Assembly: GCA_910578325.1 (NCBI GenBank)
Contig: CAJTQT010000002.1
Location: forward strand, 186,001 to 250,000
Direction of reading: 5' to 3'
Source: an uncultured Christensenella sp.
GTDB lineage: Bacteria > Bacillota > Clostridia > Christensenellales > CAG-917
Length of the DNA stretch: 64,000 bases
Both the position numbers and the translations under genes were made by a program. Each line of letters starts with the position of its first letter. Position 1 is the stretch's first letter. Below, one piece after another: positions 15,580 to 24,312 of this stretch. The notes under the pieces are model-generated. The model was not told the origin of the DNA. It did not search any database and saw only the letters and a list, made by a program, of their open reading frames with translations.

Positions 15580-16275
15580 TCAGTCGTATACCTCCACTCC
15601 GTCTCCCGCAAGGAAGTCCGGAATTTCAACGTCCTCTTCCTCAGAAATATCGTCTGACGCCGCTTCCTCCATCATAACCGTACCGGTAACGCTGTCGTCG
15701 TCGAGAATACTGCGTGTATGGAAAAGCGTTTCCTGCGTCTGAGTATTGATGAGTATGAGTTTTTCAAGCACTTCCGAATAATCGGGCAAATCAGACAATT
15801 CTTCCAACCTGAATTTTTTCAAAAACTCGTCCGTGGTGCCGTACAGCAACGGTCTGCCGACCGTGTCCTTTCTCCCGACCGCTTCGACAAGTCCCGCTTT
15901 AAGGAGCGCGGAAAGCGCATATTCCGAATTAGTTCCACCGCGCATATCGTCTATTTCCATACGCGTTATAGGCTGCTTGTACGCGATTGTGGACAAAACT
16001 TCAAGTAATGTTTTCGTAAGTTCCTTTTCTTTGAGAGGAGTCAGCACGTCCGCAACAGTATCGCCGTAATCGGGATTTGACATAAATTGAAGTTTTCCGT
16101 TGAACTCGGCAAGAATAATGCCCGAAGACTCACCGTACTTCTTTTTTAGGTTTTTGACGATTCCGTTCAACTTCTGCGTGGTAAGTTCGGGCACTTTTTC
16201 GCATATATCGGATTTTACGATAGCCGTACCGCTTGCAAAAATTATCGCCTCAACAACTTGCTCAATATTTTCCAT
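15580..16275 (-). CDS. scpB: Segregation and condensation protein B
   Basis: This 231-residue kleisin-interacting protein of the SMC-ScpA-ScpB condensin compacts and segregates chromosomes. Two winged-helix domains are visible. The signature around KTLLEVLSTIAYKQPITRMEI and VEAVGRKDTVGRPLLYGTT is typical. The carboxy-terminal 40 residues are acidic. The start overlaps the end of scpA by 14 nt, which indicates translational coupling and agrees with the normal scpA-scpB order. Confidence 0.94.
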   Translation of the reverse strand: MENIEQVVEAIIFASGTAIVKSDICEKVPELTTQKLNGIVKNLKKKYGESSGIILAEFNGKLQFMSNPDYGDTVADVLTPLKEKELTKTLLEVLSTIAYKQPITRMEIDDMRGGTNSEYALSALLKAGLVEAVGRKDTVGRPLLYGTTDEFLKKFRLEELSDLPDYSEVLEKLILINTQTQETLFHTRSILDDDSVTGTVMMEEAASDDISEEEDVEIPDFLAGDGVEVYD

Positions 16276-17200
16276 CGTCGTCCTCCTCGAACTCTATCGG
16301 CATTCCTTCCGTACCCTCTATCGCATATATAGTAATTTCGCCGAAAACCTCATCCTGCGTAGCGCGCAAACGTCCGTATTTAAGCAGTTCGAGCACTGCA
16401 AGAAAAGTTGTTACTATGTCAGATTTATCATAATCGGGCTCAAACAAATCGGTAAATACCATTTGCCTGCGCACGGATATCATCAACACGATGTTCCCCA
16501 TCTGGTCGTGAACCGAAAACCTCTCTTTCATAACCTTTTTAGGTATAACTTCCTGCTCGCGTTTATCGGCATTTGCAAGCACTTTGGCAAACGCCTCCAC
16601 AAGTTTGGGAAGAGAGAAATTCACAAGCGCGACACGGTAATCCTTATCGGTATATACAGGCGCGCGGTAAAAACGGTTGATCGTTTCTATATCTTTGAGT
16701 TTTTCGCTCTGTTCGCGCATAAGAGCATATTCCTTTATCTTGTTGATAAGTTGCATACGCTCGTATTCGGGGTCTTCTTCGTCGATAAATTCCTCGTCCT
16801 CTTTGGGGAGAGTGCGTACAGACTTCAAATATATCAGATCTGCCGCCATTGTAATGAAATCGCCCGCGTAATCGTAATCCAACTCCTCTTTGGGAGTATC
16901 CTTGATAATCTGCACATACTGGCTCGTTACGTCAGATATAAATATATCTTCGATTGCGATTTTAGCGTCTTTGATAAGTTCGTACAGCAGTTCTATCGGC
17001 GCTTCGTAATCTTTGAGTTTGTATATGATTTTCGGTTTTTCAACGACAAAATCGCCCTCTATATAATCGGGCTCGACTATTTGTGCAACGAGTACCGATT
17101 CCGAAGTGGATTCGTCCTTGATATCCTCCGAAATACTCGCGCTCTCAGCCGATTCCGCAGAAGCGGAATTCTCTGTCATAACTACGTCGTCTGCAATCAT
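16262..17200 (-). CDS. scpA: Segregation and condensation protein A, with an acidic N-terminal extension
   Basis: This 312-residue kleisin bridges the heads of SMC. From about residue 60 the sequence follows ScpA: YKLKDYEAPIELLYELIKD, then FITMAADLIYLKSVRTLPK and a carboxy-terminal winged helix (TTFLAVLELLKYGRLRATQ). The first 55 residues are a Ser/Glu/Asp-rich extension absent from typical ScpA (about 250 aa). The ATG at 17200 has GAGGAG just upstream, so the extension is probably real. An internal ATG eight codons later would change little. Confidence 0.93.
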   Translation of the reverse strand: MIADDVVMTENSASAESAESASISEDIKDESTSESVLVAQIVEPDYIEGDFVVEKPKIIYKLKDYEAPIELLYELIKDAKIAIEDIFISDVTSQYVQIIKDTPKEELDYDYAGDFITMAADLIYLKSVRTLPKEDEEFIDEEDPEYERMQLINKIKEYALMREQSEKLKDIETINRFYRAPVYTDKDYRVALVNFSLPKLVEAFAKVLANADKREQEVIPKKVMKERFSVHDQMGNIVLMISVRRQMVFTDLFEPDYDKSDIVTTFLAVLELLKYGRLRATQDEVFGEITIYAIEGTEGMPIEFEEDDDGKY

Positions 17201-17317
17201 AACTCCTCACGCCGACGCGACTGTTGTCATATCGCGAAAAAAGCATATAAAGTTTAACACGCGCGCAAAAAATTGTCAAAGCAATTCATTTATCGCATAT
17301 TTTATGCGCGAACAATA

Positions 17318-17349
17318 AACAAAGCGGCACTGCTTGTACCGCTTTGTTT
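17318..17349 (-). terminator. Rho-independent terminator downstream of the second carboxypeptidase gene
   Basis: AAACAAAGCGG (17318-17328 region) pairs with CCGCTTTGTTT (17339-17349) around a roughly 10-nt loop. The hairpin is symmetric, with A- and T-runs, and lies about 140 nt past the dacF stop and before the scpA promoter region. Confidence 0.65.
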
Positions 17350-17486
17350 TTAAATTATATCTCCAAATCCTTTTCTTTTGCGATTAAACCTTTAACGCTT
17401 TGAGAAAATCGGATTATCGGATATCAATGATAATATGTGCAGAATTCGATATATTATACGCTTATTCTATTATTATTTTTCCGCGC

Positions 17487-18683
17487 TTATCTTGTCGCCC
17501 AGTGTTTGCCTATCTCGCCGATAGCGTCGAATATACTCATACGCTCCGCGGTTTCGTTCGCAATAACGTCCGTTTCGGTGACTATTACGCCGTCTTTGAC
17601 CAGATACACCTTTCCTACGCAATCCCCCTGTCTTACGGGCGCTTTAACCTTTTCGGGCAATTCGTATCTGAGTTCATAACTTCCGCTGTCGTTACGCGAC
17701 ATAAACTGGCTTACGTCTCTTGCAACCGTGAGTTCTATCGCGCTCTTCTTGCCCCCGAGCACTTCTACCGTCTTCTCGATAGGATCACCCGCTTTGAGCA
17801 ATACCGTATTGCTGTAATTTGCGAAGGCATAGTCGAACATCGCGCTAACTGCGGCGTTTCTGACAGTCGAACTCTCCGCGCCTATCACTACCGCAATTAC
17901 TCTCATATTATTTCTGAGCGCAGTTGCGGAAAGACAGAATTTCGCTTCGCTTGTATACCCCGTTTTACCGCCGTCACAACCTTTATAGAACTTCACGAGT
18001 TTGTTCGTGTTGGTAATAGTAGTAGTTCTTCCGCTCGGATGCTGATAATCTTCGAGCCAGACCTTTGCATATTCAAAGTAAACTGGGAAATCGAGAAGTC
18101 GTCTGAACATAATAGATACGTCTTTCGCGCAGGAAAAACTCTCGGCGGCGGGAAGTCCCGTACAGTTCTTAAAGGAGGTGTTCTCCATTCCGAGTTCCTT
18201 AGCGCGGGCGTTCATTCTGGCAACGAATCCCCCAACACTGCCCTCGATATGCTCCGCGAGAGCGACGCAACTGTCGTTTGCGGACGCTACGATTACAGTT
18301 CTGAGCAAATCTCCGAGTTTGTGCGTCGTACCCGCGTCGAGAAACACCTGCGAGCCGCCCATAGATGCGGATTCGTTGGATATAACCACATCATCGTCAA
18401 GAGATACTTTGCCGCTTTCGATGGATTCGAGCGTAAGCATCGCCGTCATAATTTTTACCATACTCGCGATAGGAAGCCTATCGTTTTCATTACGCGAATA
18501 AATAACAGTACCCGTTCCGTAATCGAGAAGATAAGCGGCTTTGCCCACTGTTTTGAAATCGGTTGCCGCTTCCGCTACGTAATTCGACGCCGCGGACGCC
18601 AAGCCCGCTACCACCGCCGCAATTACGAAAAGCACTACGACAACAACCGACATTATTGATAATTTGATTTTTGAATATTTCAT
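17487..18683 (-). CDS. dacF: D-alanyl-D-alanine carboxypeptidase DacF-like
   Basis: This 398-residue PBP5-family enzyme is exported. It has a signal peptide (KLSIMSVVVVVLFVIAAVVAGLASA) and the active-site motifs SMVK in PIASMVKIM, SAN in VASANDSCVAL, and KTG in GCDGGKTGYTSEAKFC. A beta-rich carboxy-terminal PBP5 C-domain follows (about residues 290-380). It is thus a fuller version of the paralogue at 13359-14492. AGGA precedes the ATG at 18683. DacF and DacB of Bacillus tune spore cortex cross-linking, and the surrounding sporulation genes fit such a role, though vegetative trimming is equally possible. Confidence 0.9.
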   Translation of the reverse strand: MKYSKIKLSIMSVVVVVLFVIAAVVAGLASAASNYVAEAATDFKTVGKAAYLLDYGTGTVIYSRNENDRLPIASMVKIMTAMLTLESIESGKVSLDDDVVISNESASMGGSQVFLDAGTTHKLGDLLRTVIVASANDSCVALAEHIEGSVGGFVARMNARAKELGMENTSFKNCTGLPAAESFSCAKDVSIMFRRLLDFPVYFEYAKVWLEDYQHPSGRTTTITNTNKLVKFYKGCDGGKTGYTSEAKFCLSATALRNNMRVIAVVIGAESSTVRNAAVSAMFDYAFANYSNTVLLKAGDPIEKTVEVLGGKKSAIELTVARDVSQFMSRNDSGSYELRYELPEKVKAPVRQGDCVGKVYLVKDGVIVTETDVIANETAERMSIFDAIGEIGKHWATR

Positions 18684-18792
18684 ATTATCCTCGCACGCTT
18701 TTTTAGATAGCATTCCACAAATCGAGAATAATATGCGTGAATGCCTCTATTTTGAAAGCAAAACGCATTCCCAATTCCAAATCTACGCCGCT

Positions 18793-19383
18793 TTAAAACA
18801 AAGCAACGATTATGACGCCCGTTATAGAACCGATAATAAGAAACAGAACCAACGAACAGCCCGCGTTAATCGCAAGAATTTTGAGCGTGCGCACAAACGA
18901 CGGTCTTAGCGAGGAACGTTCGCAGTAATCCGAACATCCCGCCGAAAGAATATTCGCTGCCGCAATCATCATAAGCACAAACGTAATAAGGAAGAACGGA
19001 AGATAAATCACTACAAAATTAATCACTCCAAAACCCTCGTATCTGCCAATAAGCGCGCAGGAATACTTGCCGAGGAAATATCCCAGAGTAACAAACGGAA
19101 CGCATATCAGAAATACCGTCTTATTGTTTATTCCCGCAATAAGAAGCACCCCATAGCCGCCGACAAGACAAAGGATTGAAATGAAAAACACCTTTCCAGC
19201 ACCGGTTTCGGCATCCACTCTCGGAACCCGCTCGAAAGCGCCGTCCACCGCACGATATGCGAGTATTATGCCGAGAATGATACCTATCGCAAACAATACG
19301 GCAGACGACACAATCACCTTCTTGTTTTTTTCAAAGAAGATGCGAAGCGAAGAAATAATTGTTCTCGTACGCAAAGATGACAT
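18793..19383 (-). CDS. Integral membrane protein, possibly SpoIIM family
   Basis: This 196-residue protein is strongly hydrophobic, with about five membrane helices and a short amino-terminal cytosolic helix (IISSLRIFFEKNKK). The layout, with a first helix ending GIILGIILA, then an NNKTVF motif before the second half, resembles SpoIIM/DUF95 proteins. SpoIIM acts with SpoIID and SpoIIP in septal peptidoglycan removal during engulfment. Sequence likeness by eye is moderate, so the family call is tentative. A perfect 0A box lies 40 bp upstream, between this gene and the Spo0A-C gene, consistent with a sporulation function. Confidence 0.5.
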   Translation of the reverse strand: MSSLRTRTIISSLRIFFEKNKKVIVSSAVLFAIGIILGIILAYRAVDGAFERVPRVDAETGAGKVFFISILCLVGGYGVLLIAGINNKTVFLICVPFVTLGYFLGKYSCALIGRYEGFGVINFVVIYLPFFLITFVLMMIAAANILSAGCSDYCERSSLRPSFVRTLKILAINAGCSLVLFLIIGSITGVIIVALF

Positions 19384-19422
19384 ACCAAATTCTATTTAGG
19401 CATTCCTGCAAATATGCCGAAA

Positions 19423-19431
19423 TTCGACAAA
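19423..19431 (-). promoter_or_regulatory. Perfect 0A box (Spo0A binding site)
   Basis: The minus strand reads TTTGTCGAA, an exact match to the 0A-box consensus TTTGTCRAA. It lies in the 70-bp divergent gap between the SpoIIM-like gene and the stand-alone Spo0A-C gene. Control of one or both by Spo0A, or by the Spo0A-C protein itself, is the natural inference. Confidence 0.7.
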
Positions 19432-19453
19432 TTCTTACATTCTTATAAACTTT

Positions 19454-19858
19454 TTGCCCCTCCGAAAGCGCGCTTTGAATGATATACTCGCTGTTGTGAA
19501 AGACAATGAACTGAAAATAAAAAAATATTTGCTGCAACTCGGATTTCAGCCTAATCTGAAAGGCTATTCTCTGCTGGGAAGACTTATCGAATTCGCGCTT
19601 GAAGGCAATGAAATTCTCCCGCTCAAATACTGCGGCTACAAATTGCTTGCGGAAGAATTCAACGTAGATCCCGCCAGTATCGAAAAGGATATTCAAAACG
19701 CCATATCTTCCGCCTGGCTGAGGGGCAACGTGGATACTCTCTACCGCGAATTCGGAGAAACGTTGGACGAAAACAAAGGCAAGCCTACCAACAAGCAGTT
19801 TGTGCTGACGGCTCTTGAACGTCTGTACTGCCAAAACTTAGCCTGCGAATCGGTATAA
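19454..19858 (+). CDS. Stand-alone Spo0A C-terminal DNA-binding domain protein
   Basis: These 134 residues correspond to the effector domain of Spo0A, the master sporulation regulator. LLQLGFQPNLKGYSLLGRLIE matches the first helices. KLLAEEFNVDPASIEKDIQN is the helix-turn-helix, and ISSAWLRGNVDTLYREFG and KGKPTNKQFVLTAL match the closing segment. No receiver domain with a phosphorylatable Asp exists. The next gene upstream runs the other way only 70 bp before it, so the receiver has not merely been missed by a frameshift. The start is unclear: TTG at 19454 or 19475 or GTG at 19496, none with a ribosome site. Stand-alone Spo0A_C proteins are known in Clostridia but little studied. Confidence 0.82.
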   Translation: MPLRKRALNDILAVVKDNELKIKKYLLQLGFQPNLKGYSLLGRLIEFALEGNEILPLKYCGYKLLAEEFNVDPASIEKDIQNAISSAWLRGNVDTLYREFGETLDENKGKPTNKQFVLTALERLYCQNLACESV

Positions 19859-19959
19859 CCGCCGCGCGACGCCAAATGCGGAGCATCGCATATTAGCACA
19901 CCATAGTTTGCGCCCGATATACATACGAGCGCATAAGCCTGTATAATACCCTCCCAATA

Positions 19960-19993
19960 CGGAAAAAGCAACTGAATACAGTTGCTTTTTCCG
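19960..19993. terminator. Bidirectional terminator between the Spo0A-C gene and spoIVB
   Basis: A perfect 15-bp stem (19960-19974 with 19979-19993) with a 4-nt loop contains AAAAAGC and GCTTTTT. It can stop transcripts of the plus-strand Spo0A-C gene and the minus-strand spoIVB. Confidence 0.85.
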
Positions 19994-20070
19994 TGTCCTT
20001 AAACAATATATCTTTACGCCAACCCCGCGCGCTTAGCGAAACGGGATTCGTTGCGTTCGCTTAACAGTCT

Positions 20071-21243
20071 TTACGCCGCAACCTGTCCGTACAGCGCCGA
20101 CGTTCTGGCTGTCATTGCATAATCGTACATAAATCTACTGTGGACTGCGTATCCTCTCGTGGGATCCTGCACGAACACGTGCGTGACCGCGCCTATAAGA
20201 ACGCCGTTCTGCACAATGGGACTTCCGCTCATTCCCTGAACTATGCCTCCCGTCTTTTCGAGAAGTTCCTTGTCGCGAACTGCAATAACCATACCTTTTT
20301 CAGCCGCATCACTCTGCGAAACCACCTTAACTATATCTATGTCATAAAACTTCGGCTCGTCTCCGTCTATCGTAGTGAAAACCTGCGCCGCACCCGGCTT
20401 AGCCTCGCCTTTGGATGCAATTTTGTACAGTTCTCCGTTGTATTCCGCAGTATATTGCCCGTATATTCCTATATTCGTATTTCTACAAATACCACCGATG
20501 GGAGTCGAAAGTCTGTTGACCTCCGCAACCAGACCGCCAGCCTTACCGCGTTCGCCGCGTATTACGTCTGTAACTGTCGTAGAAAAAATGTTACCGTAAT
20601 TCAGTTCGTCCGAAAGCCCGCTGTCTCCGTCGATAATGTAGTGTCCCAGCGCGCCGAATCTGCCGTCCTGCGTTACGAACGTCAGCGTACCGACTCCGCC
20701 GACGTCTTCTTTAAGCATAATACCGAGTTTTTTCTGTCCCGAAAGTTTATCGATTGCAGGCGTAATGCTCACGTCAAATATATTTCCCGACCTGTTTACC
20801 GAGAGTACAACCGAATTGAGATTCGGATTTTCAAGCAGTTTTTTTAGTTGATAGACAGAATTTACATCCGTACCGTTTACCGCCAGAATGACGTCTCCGA
20901 TTTCAAGCCCTTTGTCCTTTGCGGGAAAAACAGAACCGTTTTCAGTGACCACTTCGGTTTCGCCTGTCATTATAAGTCCGCCCGCATTTACAGATATGCC
21001 GATAGGTTTGCCTCCTATCCTTACATAAGCTTTCTTATTGTCAGCCAACGTTTCGGTGTGAGACATCAAACGGAGGTTGACGTTCAAAGCATCCGAATCA
21101 CCAAAAGTATTATATATTCCCGTAAATTTGTGAATAGTTTGCCCACATATAACGGCAAACAAACACATAAACGCAAAAAGCAAAACCGCTTTAAGCGCAA
21201 CACCCCGTTTGTTTGCCGAATTCTGTTCGATTGTATTTTGCAT
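20071..21243 (-). CDS. spoIVB: SpoIVB serine peptidase
   Basis: This 390-residue S55 peptidase is secreted from the forespore into the intermembrane space, where it triggers pro-sigma K processing. A signal-anchor (VALKAVLLFAFMCLFAVICG) is followed by a PDZ domain (KGLEIGDVILAVNGTDVNSV). In the protease domain the catalytic His lies in RFGALGHYIIDGDSG and the Ser in GGIVQGMSGSPIVQNG. In Bacillus and Clostridium the gene normally precedes spo0A on the same strand. Here the neighbouring Spo0A-like gene is convergent and lacks the receiver domain. No ribosome site is visible before the ATG. Confidence 0.92.
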   Translation of the reverse strand: MQNTIEQNSANKRGVALKAVLLFAFMCLFAVICGQTIHKFTGIYNTFGDSDALNVNLRLMSHTETLADNKKAYVRIGGKPIGISVNAGGLIMTGETEVVTENGSVFPAKDKGLEIGDVILAVNGTDVNSVYQLKKLLENPNLNSVVLSVNRSGNIFDVSITPAIDKLSGQKKLGIMLKEDVGGVGTLTFVTQDGRFGALGHYIIDGDSGLSDELNYGNIFSTTVTDVIRGERGKAGGLVAEVNRLSTPIGGICRNTNIGIYGQYTAEYNGELYKIASKGEAKPGAAQVFTTIDGDEPKFYDIDIVKVVSQSDAAEKGMVIAVRDKELLEKTGGIVQGMSGSPIVQNGVLIGAVTHVFVQDPTRGYAVHSRFMYDYAMTARTSALYGQVAA

Positions 21244-21297
21244 ACGGTTAGCATTACACTTTACAAAAAAAACTTGCGTGTCAATTTATGTAAAATC

Positions 21298-21327
21298 AAA
21301 AAAGTAAGGCGGAAATCCTCCGCCTTA
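21298..21327 (-). terminator. Rho-independent terminator of the COG2509 gene
   Basis: TAAGGCGG (21305-21312) pairs with CCGCCTTA (21320-21327) around a 7-nt loop. On the minus strand it is followed by CTTTTTTG. It is 38 nt past the stop of the flavoprotein gene and just upstream of spoIVB. Confidence 0.8.
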
Positions 21328-21365
21328 TTATAAACGTAATTTTTTTATTCTATATATAATAATCT

Positions 21366-22775
21366 TTATGCTTCTCCGCCGAGAATATTACGCGCCATAA
21401 ATACGCCCATAACGGAAGCCATCATCAGTCCCCTCGTCCAACCGCTGCTGTCGCCCAGACAGTGCAACCCGACTATAGACGTATTGAGTTTTTCATCCAT
21501 CTTAATCTTGTTGCTGTAAAATTTAAGTTCGGGGCTGTACAAAAGCGTCTCATAGCCTGCAAATCCCGGCACAACCTCGTCAACCGCCTGTATAAAGTTT
21601 ATTATATTCAGCATCGCCCTGTACGGCATAGCCGCGGTTATATCGCCTGCAACCGCGTCTTTGAGCGTAGGACGCACGTTTGAAAATCCCAACTCTTTCT
21701 GCCAGGTACGCTTTCCGTTGAGTATATCGCCGTAACGCTGAACCATAATTTTTCCGGCTCCGAGCATATTCGTGAGTTCGCCGACTTTCTGAGCATATTC
21801 TATCGGCTGTTTAAAAGGCTCGGTAAAGGAATGCGAACAAAGTATGGCAAGATTTGTATTATTGCTCTTTTTTTCTTTATAACTGTGTCCGTTGACAACC
21901 GCGAGATCGTTGTCATAATTCTCCTGCGATACGAAACCGCCGGGGTTCTGACAGAATATTCTCACCTTGTTTTTGAACGGCTCGGGATAACCTATGAGTT
22001 TGCTTTCGTATAGAACTGAATTTATTTCCTCCATTATCTCGTTTCGGACTTCTACGCGAACACCTATATCCACAACGCCGGGGGCGTGGGCTATATTGTG
22101 CTCCGCACACATCTTTTCAAGCCAGTCCGCGCCTCTTCTGCCCGTTGCGATAATTGTCTTATCCGCGTATATCTCTTCTCTGTTATCGCCCTTTGAATCT
22201 GCTATATATACGCCCTTACATTCGTTGCCGTCGAGAATAATGTTGTCGCAGTGTCTGCCGAACATAAGTTCTACGCCGTTGTTTTTCAGATATGTTTCAA
22301 GCGCAAGGTACAGTTCGTGCGCTTTTTCCGTTCCGAGATGGCGTATGGGACAGTCGACAAGTTTCAAGCCCGCCTTAATCGCCTTTTTACGTATTTCTTT
22401 GACTTCCGCTTCGTTGCCGATGCCCTCTATATGTTCGTCCGCACCGAATTCGAGATAAATTTTATCGGTATAATCAATCAGTTCCTGCGCCAAATCCGCA
22501 CCTATAAGTTGCGGCAATTCTCCGCCGACTTCATACGACAGCGAAAGTTTACCGTCGGAAAACGCGCCCGCACCCGAAAAACCTGTGGTTATATGGCAGT
22601 AAGGCTTGCAATTCCGACACTCTCCTCCGAATGTTTTAGGACATACCCGCTTTTCGACAGGCTGACCTTTTTCGATTATGCACATCTTTTTATCGCTTCC
22701 GTTGCGCAACAGTTCGATTGCCGTAAAAATACCCGCAGGACCTGCTCCGACTATGCATATATCAAATTTTTTCAC
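21366..22775 (-). CDS. FAD-dependent dehydrogenase of the COG2509 type
   Basis: This 469-residue flavoprotein has an amino-terminal FAD motif (ICIVGAGPAGIFTAIELL), then a Cys-rich stretch (CPKTFGGECRNCKPYCH) that could hold a metal or disulphides. FSGAGAFSDGKLSLS follows, and the carboxy-terminal region ends with LGDSSGWTRGLMMASVMGV. It resembles the widely conserved but uncharacterised COG2509 dehydrogenases. The true start is a GTG at 22775, preceded by a strong GGAGGTG, and not the ATG 11 codons upstream. It stands alone, with its own terminator, divergent from sigK. No substrate can be inferred. Confidence 0.8.
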   Translation of the reverse strand: MKKFDICIVGAGPAGIFTAIELLRNGSDKKMCIIEKGQPVEKRVCPKTFGGECRNCKPYCHITTGFSGAGAFSDGKLSLSYEVGGELPQLIGADLAQELIDYTDKIYLEFGADEHIEGIGNEAEVKEIRKKAIKAGLKLVDCPIRHLGTEKAHELYLALETYLKNNGVELMFGRHCDNIILDGNECKGVYIADSKGDNREEIYADKTIIATGRRGADWLEKMCAEHNIAHAPGVVDIGVRVEVRNEIMEEINSVLYESKLIGYPEPFKNKVRIFCQNPGGFVSQENYDNDLAVVNGHSYKEKKSNNTNLAILCSHSFTEPFKQPIEYAQKVGELTNMLGAGKIMVQRYGDILNGKRTWQKELGFSNVRPTLKDAVAGDITAAMPYRAMLNIINFIQAVDEVVPGFAGYETLLYSPELKFYSNKIKMDEKLNTSIVGLHCLGDSSGWTRGLMMASVMGVFMARNILGGEA

Positions 22776-22994
22776 TTTACACCTCCGCCGTATAACGCAG
22801 TTACGCAAATACGCGCCTTTATTTTTGCCGCCGCACTTTTGCGACCTGTGAGATTATAAGCCTAAAACCGCAAACTGTCAATAGCAAAAATACGTTAGAT
22901 TGCGCACAAAAACTTTTAATACGTCTGCGGAATTTGTCGGAATTTGTAAACTTTTTTGCGACAGCGCATAAAATATACAACTCGGAGGGCTTAA

Positions 22995-23693
22995 ATGGCT
23001 TTGGAAAGTTTGCTGATGCTTTTAAAAAACCTAATCATATTTTCTTCCTATGTGACGGAAAAAAGTTCTTTTCCGAAGCCGCTCTCCAAAGAAAAAGAAA
23101 AAGAATATCTCGAAGCCTCGATGAAAGGCGACGCTCAGGCAAAAGAAATACTCGTAAAACACAACCTGCGACTGGTTGCACATATAGCCAAAAAATACAC
23201 CAACTACGGCGATAACGACGAACTTATATCAATAGGTTCGATAGGTCTTATAAAAGCGATTGAGAGTTTTAAGCCCGATAAAGGCACTCAACTGGCCACG
23301 TACGCTTCGCGTTGCATAGAAAACGAAATACTTATGACTATGCGCACGTCGAAAAAACACCGCTCCAACGTCTCGCTGAACGATCCTATCGGCGTGGATA
23401 AGGAAGGCAACGAACTCACTATACTCGATATGCTTTCCGACAACTGCTCGGTAATCGACGACGTGGAAAACAACATCCTGATGGAAAGACTTCTCAAAAT
23501 CACAAAAGCCGTTCTCGACGAGCGCGAGTATGACATTATCAGACTTCGGTACGGACTGGGCGGCATCGGCGCGCTCACTCAGCGCGAAGTCGCCGCAAAA
23601 TTCAAAATATCGCGTTCTTACGTGTCGCGTATAGAAAAAAAGGCTCTTGACAAAATCAAAGAACACGTCTCCCGAGAGGAATTGTACATCTGA
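22995..23693 (+). CDS. sigK: RNA polymerase sporulation sigma factor K (pro-form, uninterrupted)
   Basis: This 232-residue factor drives late mother-cell gene expression. The amino terminus is a hydrophobic pro-sequence (LESLLMLLKNLIIFSSYV) that would be cut by SpoIVFB after SpoIVB signalling. Next come FPKPLSKEKEKEYLEAS and region 2 (RLVAHIAKKYTN, LATYASRCIENEILM). DPIGVDKEGNELTILDML and region 4 (TQREVAAKFKISRSYVSRIE) complete it. The gene is intact, with no skin-type element. GGAGGG lies 6-7 nt before the ATG. A CATAAAAT at 22967-22974 resembles a sigma E/K -10 box, but I see no convincing -35 partner. Confidence 0.94.
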   Translation: MALESLLMLLKNLIIFSSYVTEKSSFPKPLSKEKEKEYLEASMKGDAQAKEILVKHNLRLVAHIAKKYTNYGDNDELISIGSIGLIKAIESFKPDKGTQLATYASRCIENEILMTMRTSKKHRSNVSLNDPIGVDKEGNELTILDMLSDNCSVIDDVENNILMERLLKITKAVLDEREYDIIRLRYGLGGIGALTQREVAAKFKISRSYVSRIEKKALDKIKEHVSREELYI

Positions 23694-23723
23694 TTCGCTT
23701 CGGATTTTAAACCGTACTATTTT

Positions 23724-23748
23724 AAAAGCACCGAATGTCGGTGCTTTT
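23724..23748 (+). terminator. Rho-independent terminator after sigK
   Basis: A perfect 11-bp stem (AAAAGCACCGA, TCGGTGCTTTT) with a 3-nt loop lies about 30 nt after the stop. Confidence 0.9.
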
Positions 23749-23804
23749 GTGTTTTCATTATTTTTGATTTTGCTCCGCTCTGTGTACTTATCGTATACCG
23801 ACCG

Positions 23805-24284
23805 TCATTTGCCGTCGCTATCGCGTTCGGCTTTGAGTTTTACAAGACTTTCTATTTCGTCTAAAAGTGTGTTTATATCCCTGAACTGGCGGTGTACCGA
23901 CGCATAACGCACATATGCGACTTCGTCTATACCTTTGAGCCCCTCCATAACAAGATCTCCGATATAGTTTGACGAAATCTCCTGTTCGAGCGAATTGAGA
24001 ACGGTGCGCTGAATATCGCCGACAAGTTTATCTATGCTCGTCATAGATATAGGACGCTTTTCACAGGCCTTCATCACTCCGATTTTTACCTTGTTAACGT
24101 CAAACATCTGACGCGAACCGTCTTTTTTGACAACTAAGATAGGAGTGCTTTCAACCGTTTCATAGGTGGTGAAACGTTTGCCGCATTCCACACATTCCCT
24201 TCTTCTTCTTATCGACGTACCGTCTTCATTTTGTCTGGAATCAACAACTTTGCTGTCTAAACTGCCGCAATAAATACATTTCAT
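23805..24284 (-). CDS. nrdR: Transcriptional repressor NrdR
   Basis: This 159-residue repressor of ribonucleotide reductase genes has an amino-terminal zinc ribbon (CIYCGSLDSKVVDSR with ECVECGKRFTTYE, four Cys). An ATP-cone follows (VVKKDGSRQMFDVNKVKIG), which senses ATP/dATP. The sequence ends YVRYASVHRQFRDI, as in other NrdR proteins. AGAGGT lies before the ATG. Its promoter contains a NrdR-like palindrome, suggesting autoregulation. It is monocistronic between sigK and ymxH, close to the position next to sigG it has in many Clostridia. Confidence 0.95.
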   Translation of the reverse strand: MKCIYCGSLDSKVVDSRQNEDGTSIRRRRECVECGKRFTTYETVESTPILVVKKDGSRQMFDVNKVKIGVMKACEKRPISMTSIDKLVGDIQRTVLNSLEQEISSNYIGDLVMEGLKGIDEVAYVRYASVHRQFRDINTLLDEIESLVKLKAERDSDGK

Positions 24285-24312
24285 TTAAGTAACCTCTGAG
24301 AAAGATACAAAA

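Noticed and set aside
16100..18659. Two long plus-strand frames (385 and 419 residues) opposite scpB-scpA and dacF
   Set aside because: Both are reverse-strand shadows of well-supported genes and have Arg/Tyr/Phe-rich, unstructured compositions.
22921..22994. A 0A box at TTTGTCGGA upstream of sigK
   Set aside because: It has a mismatch to the consensus in a key position, and sigK is normally under sigma E and SpoIIID control. The match is probably chance.
22995..23693. A skin-type element interrupting sigK
   Set aside because: The gene is uninterrupted from pro-sequence to region 4, so no rearrangement is needed.
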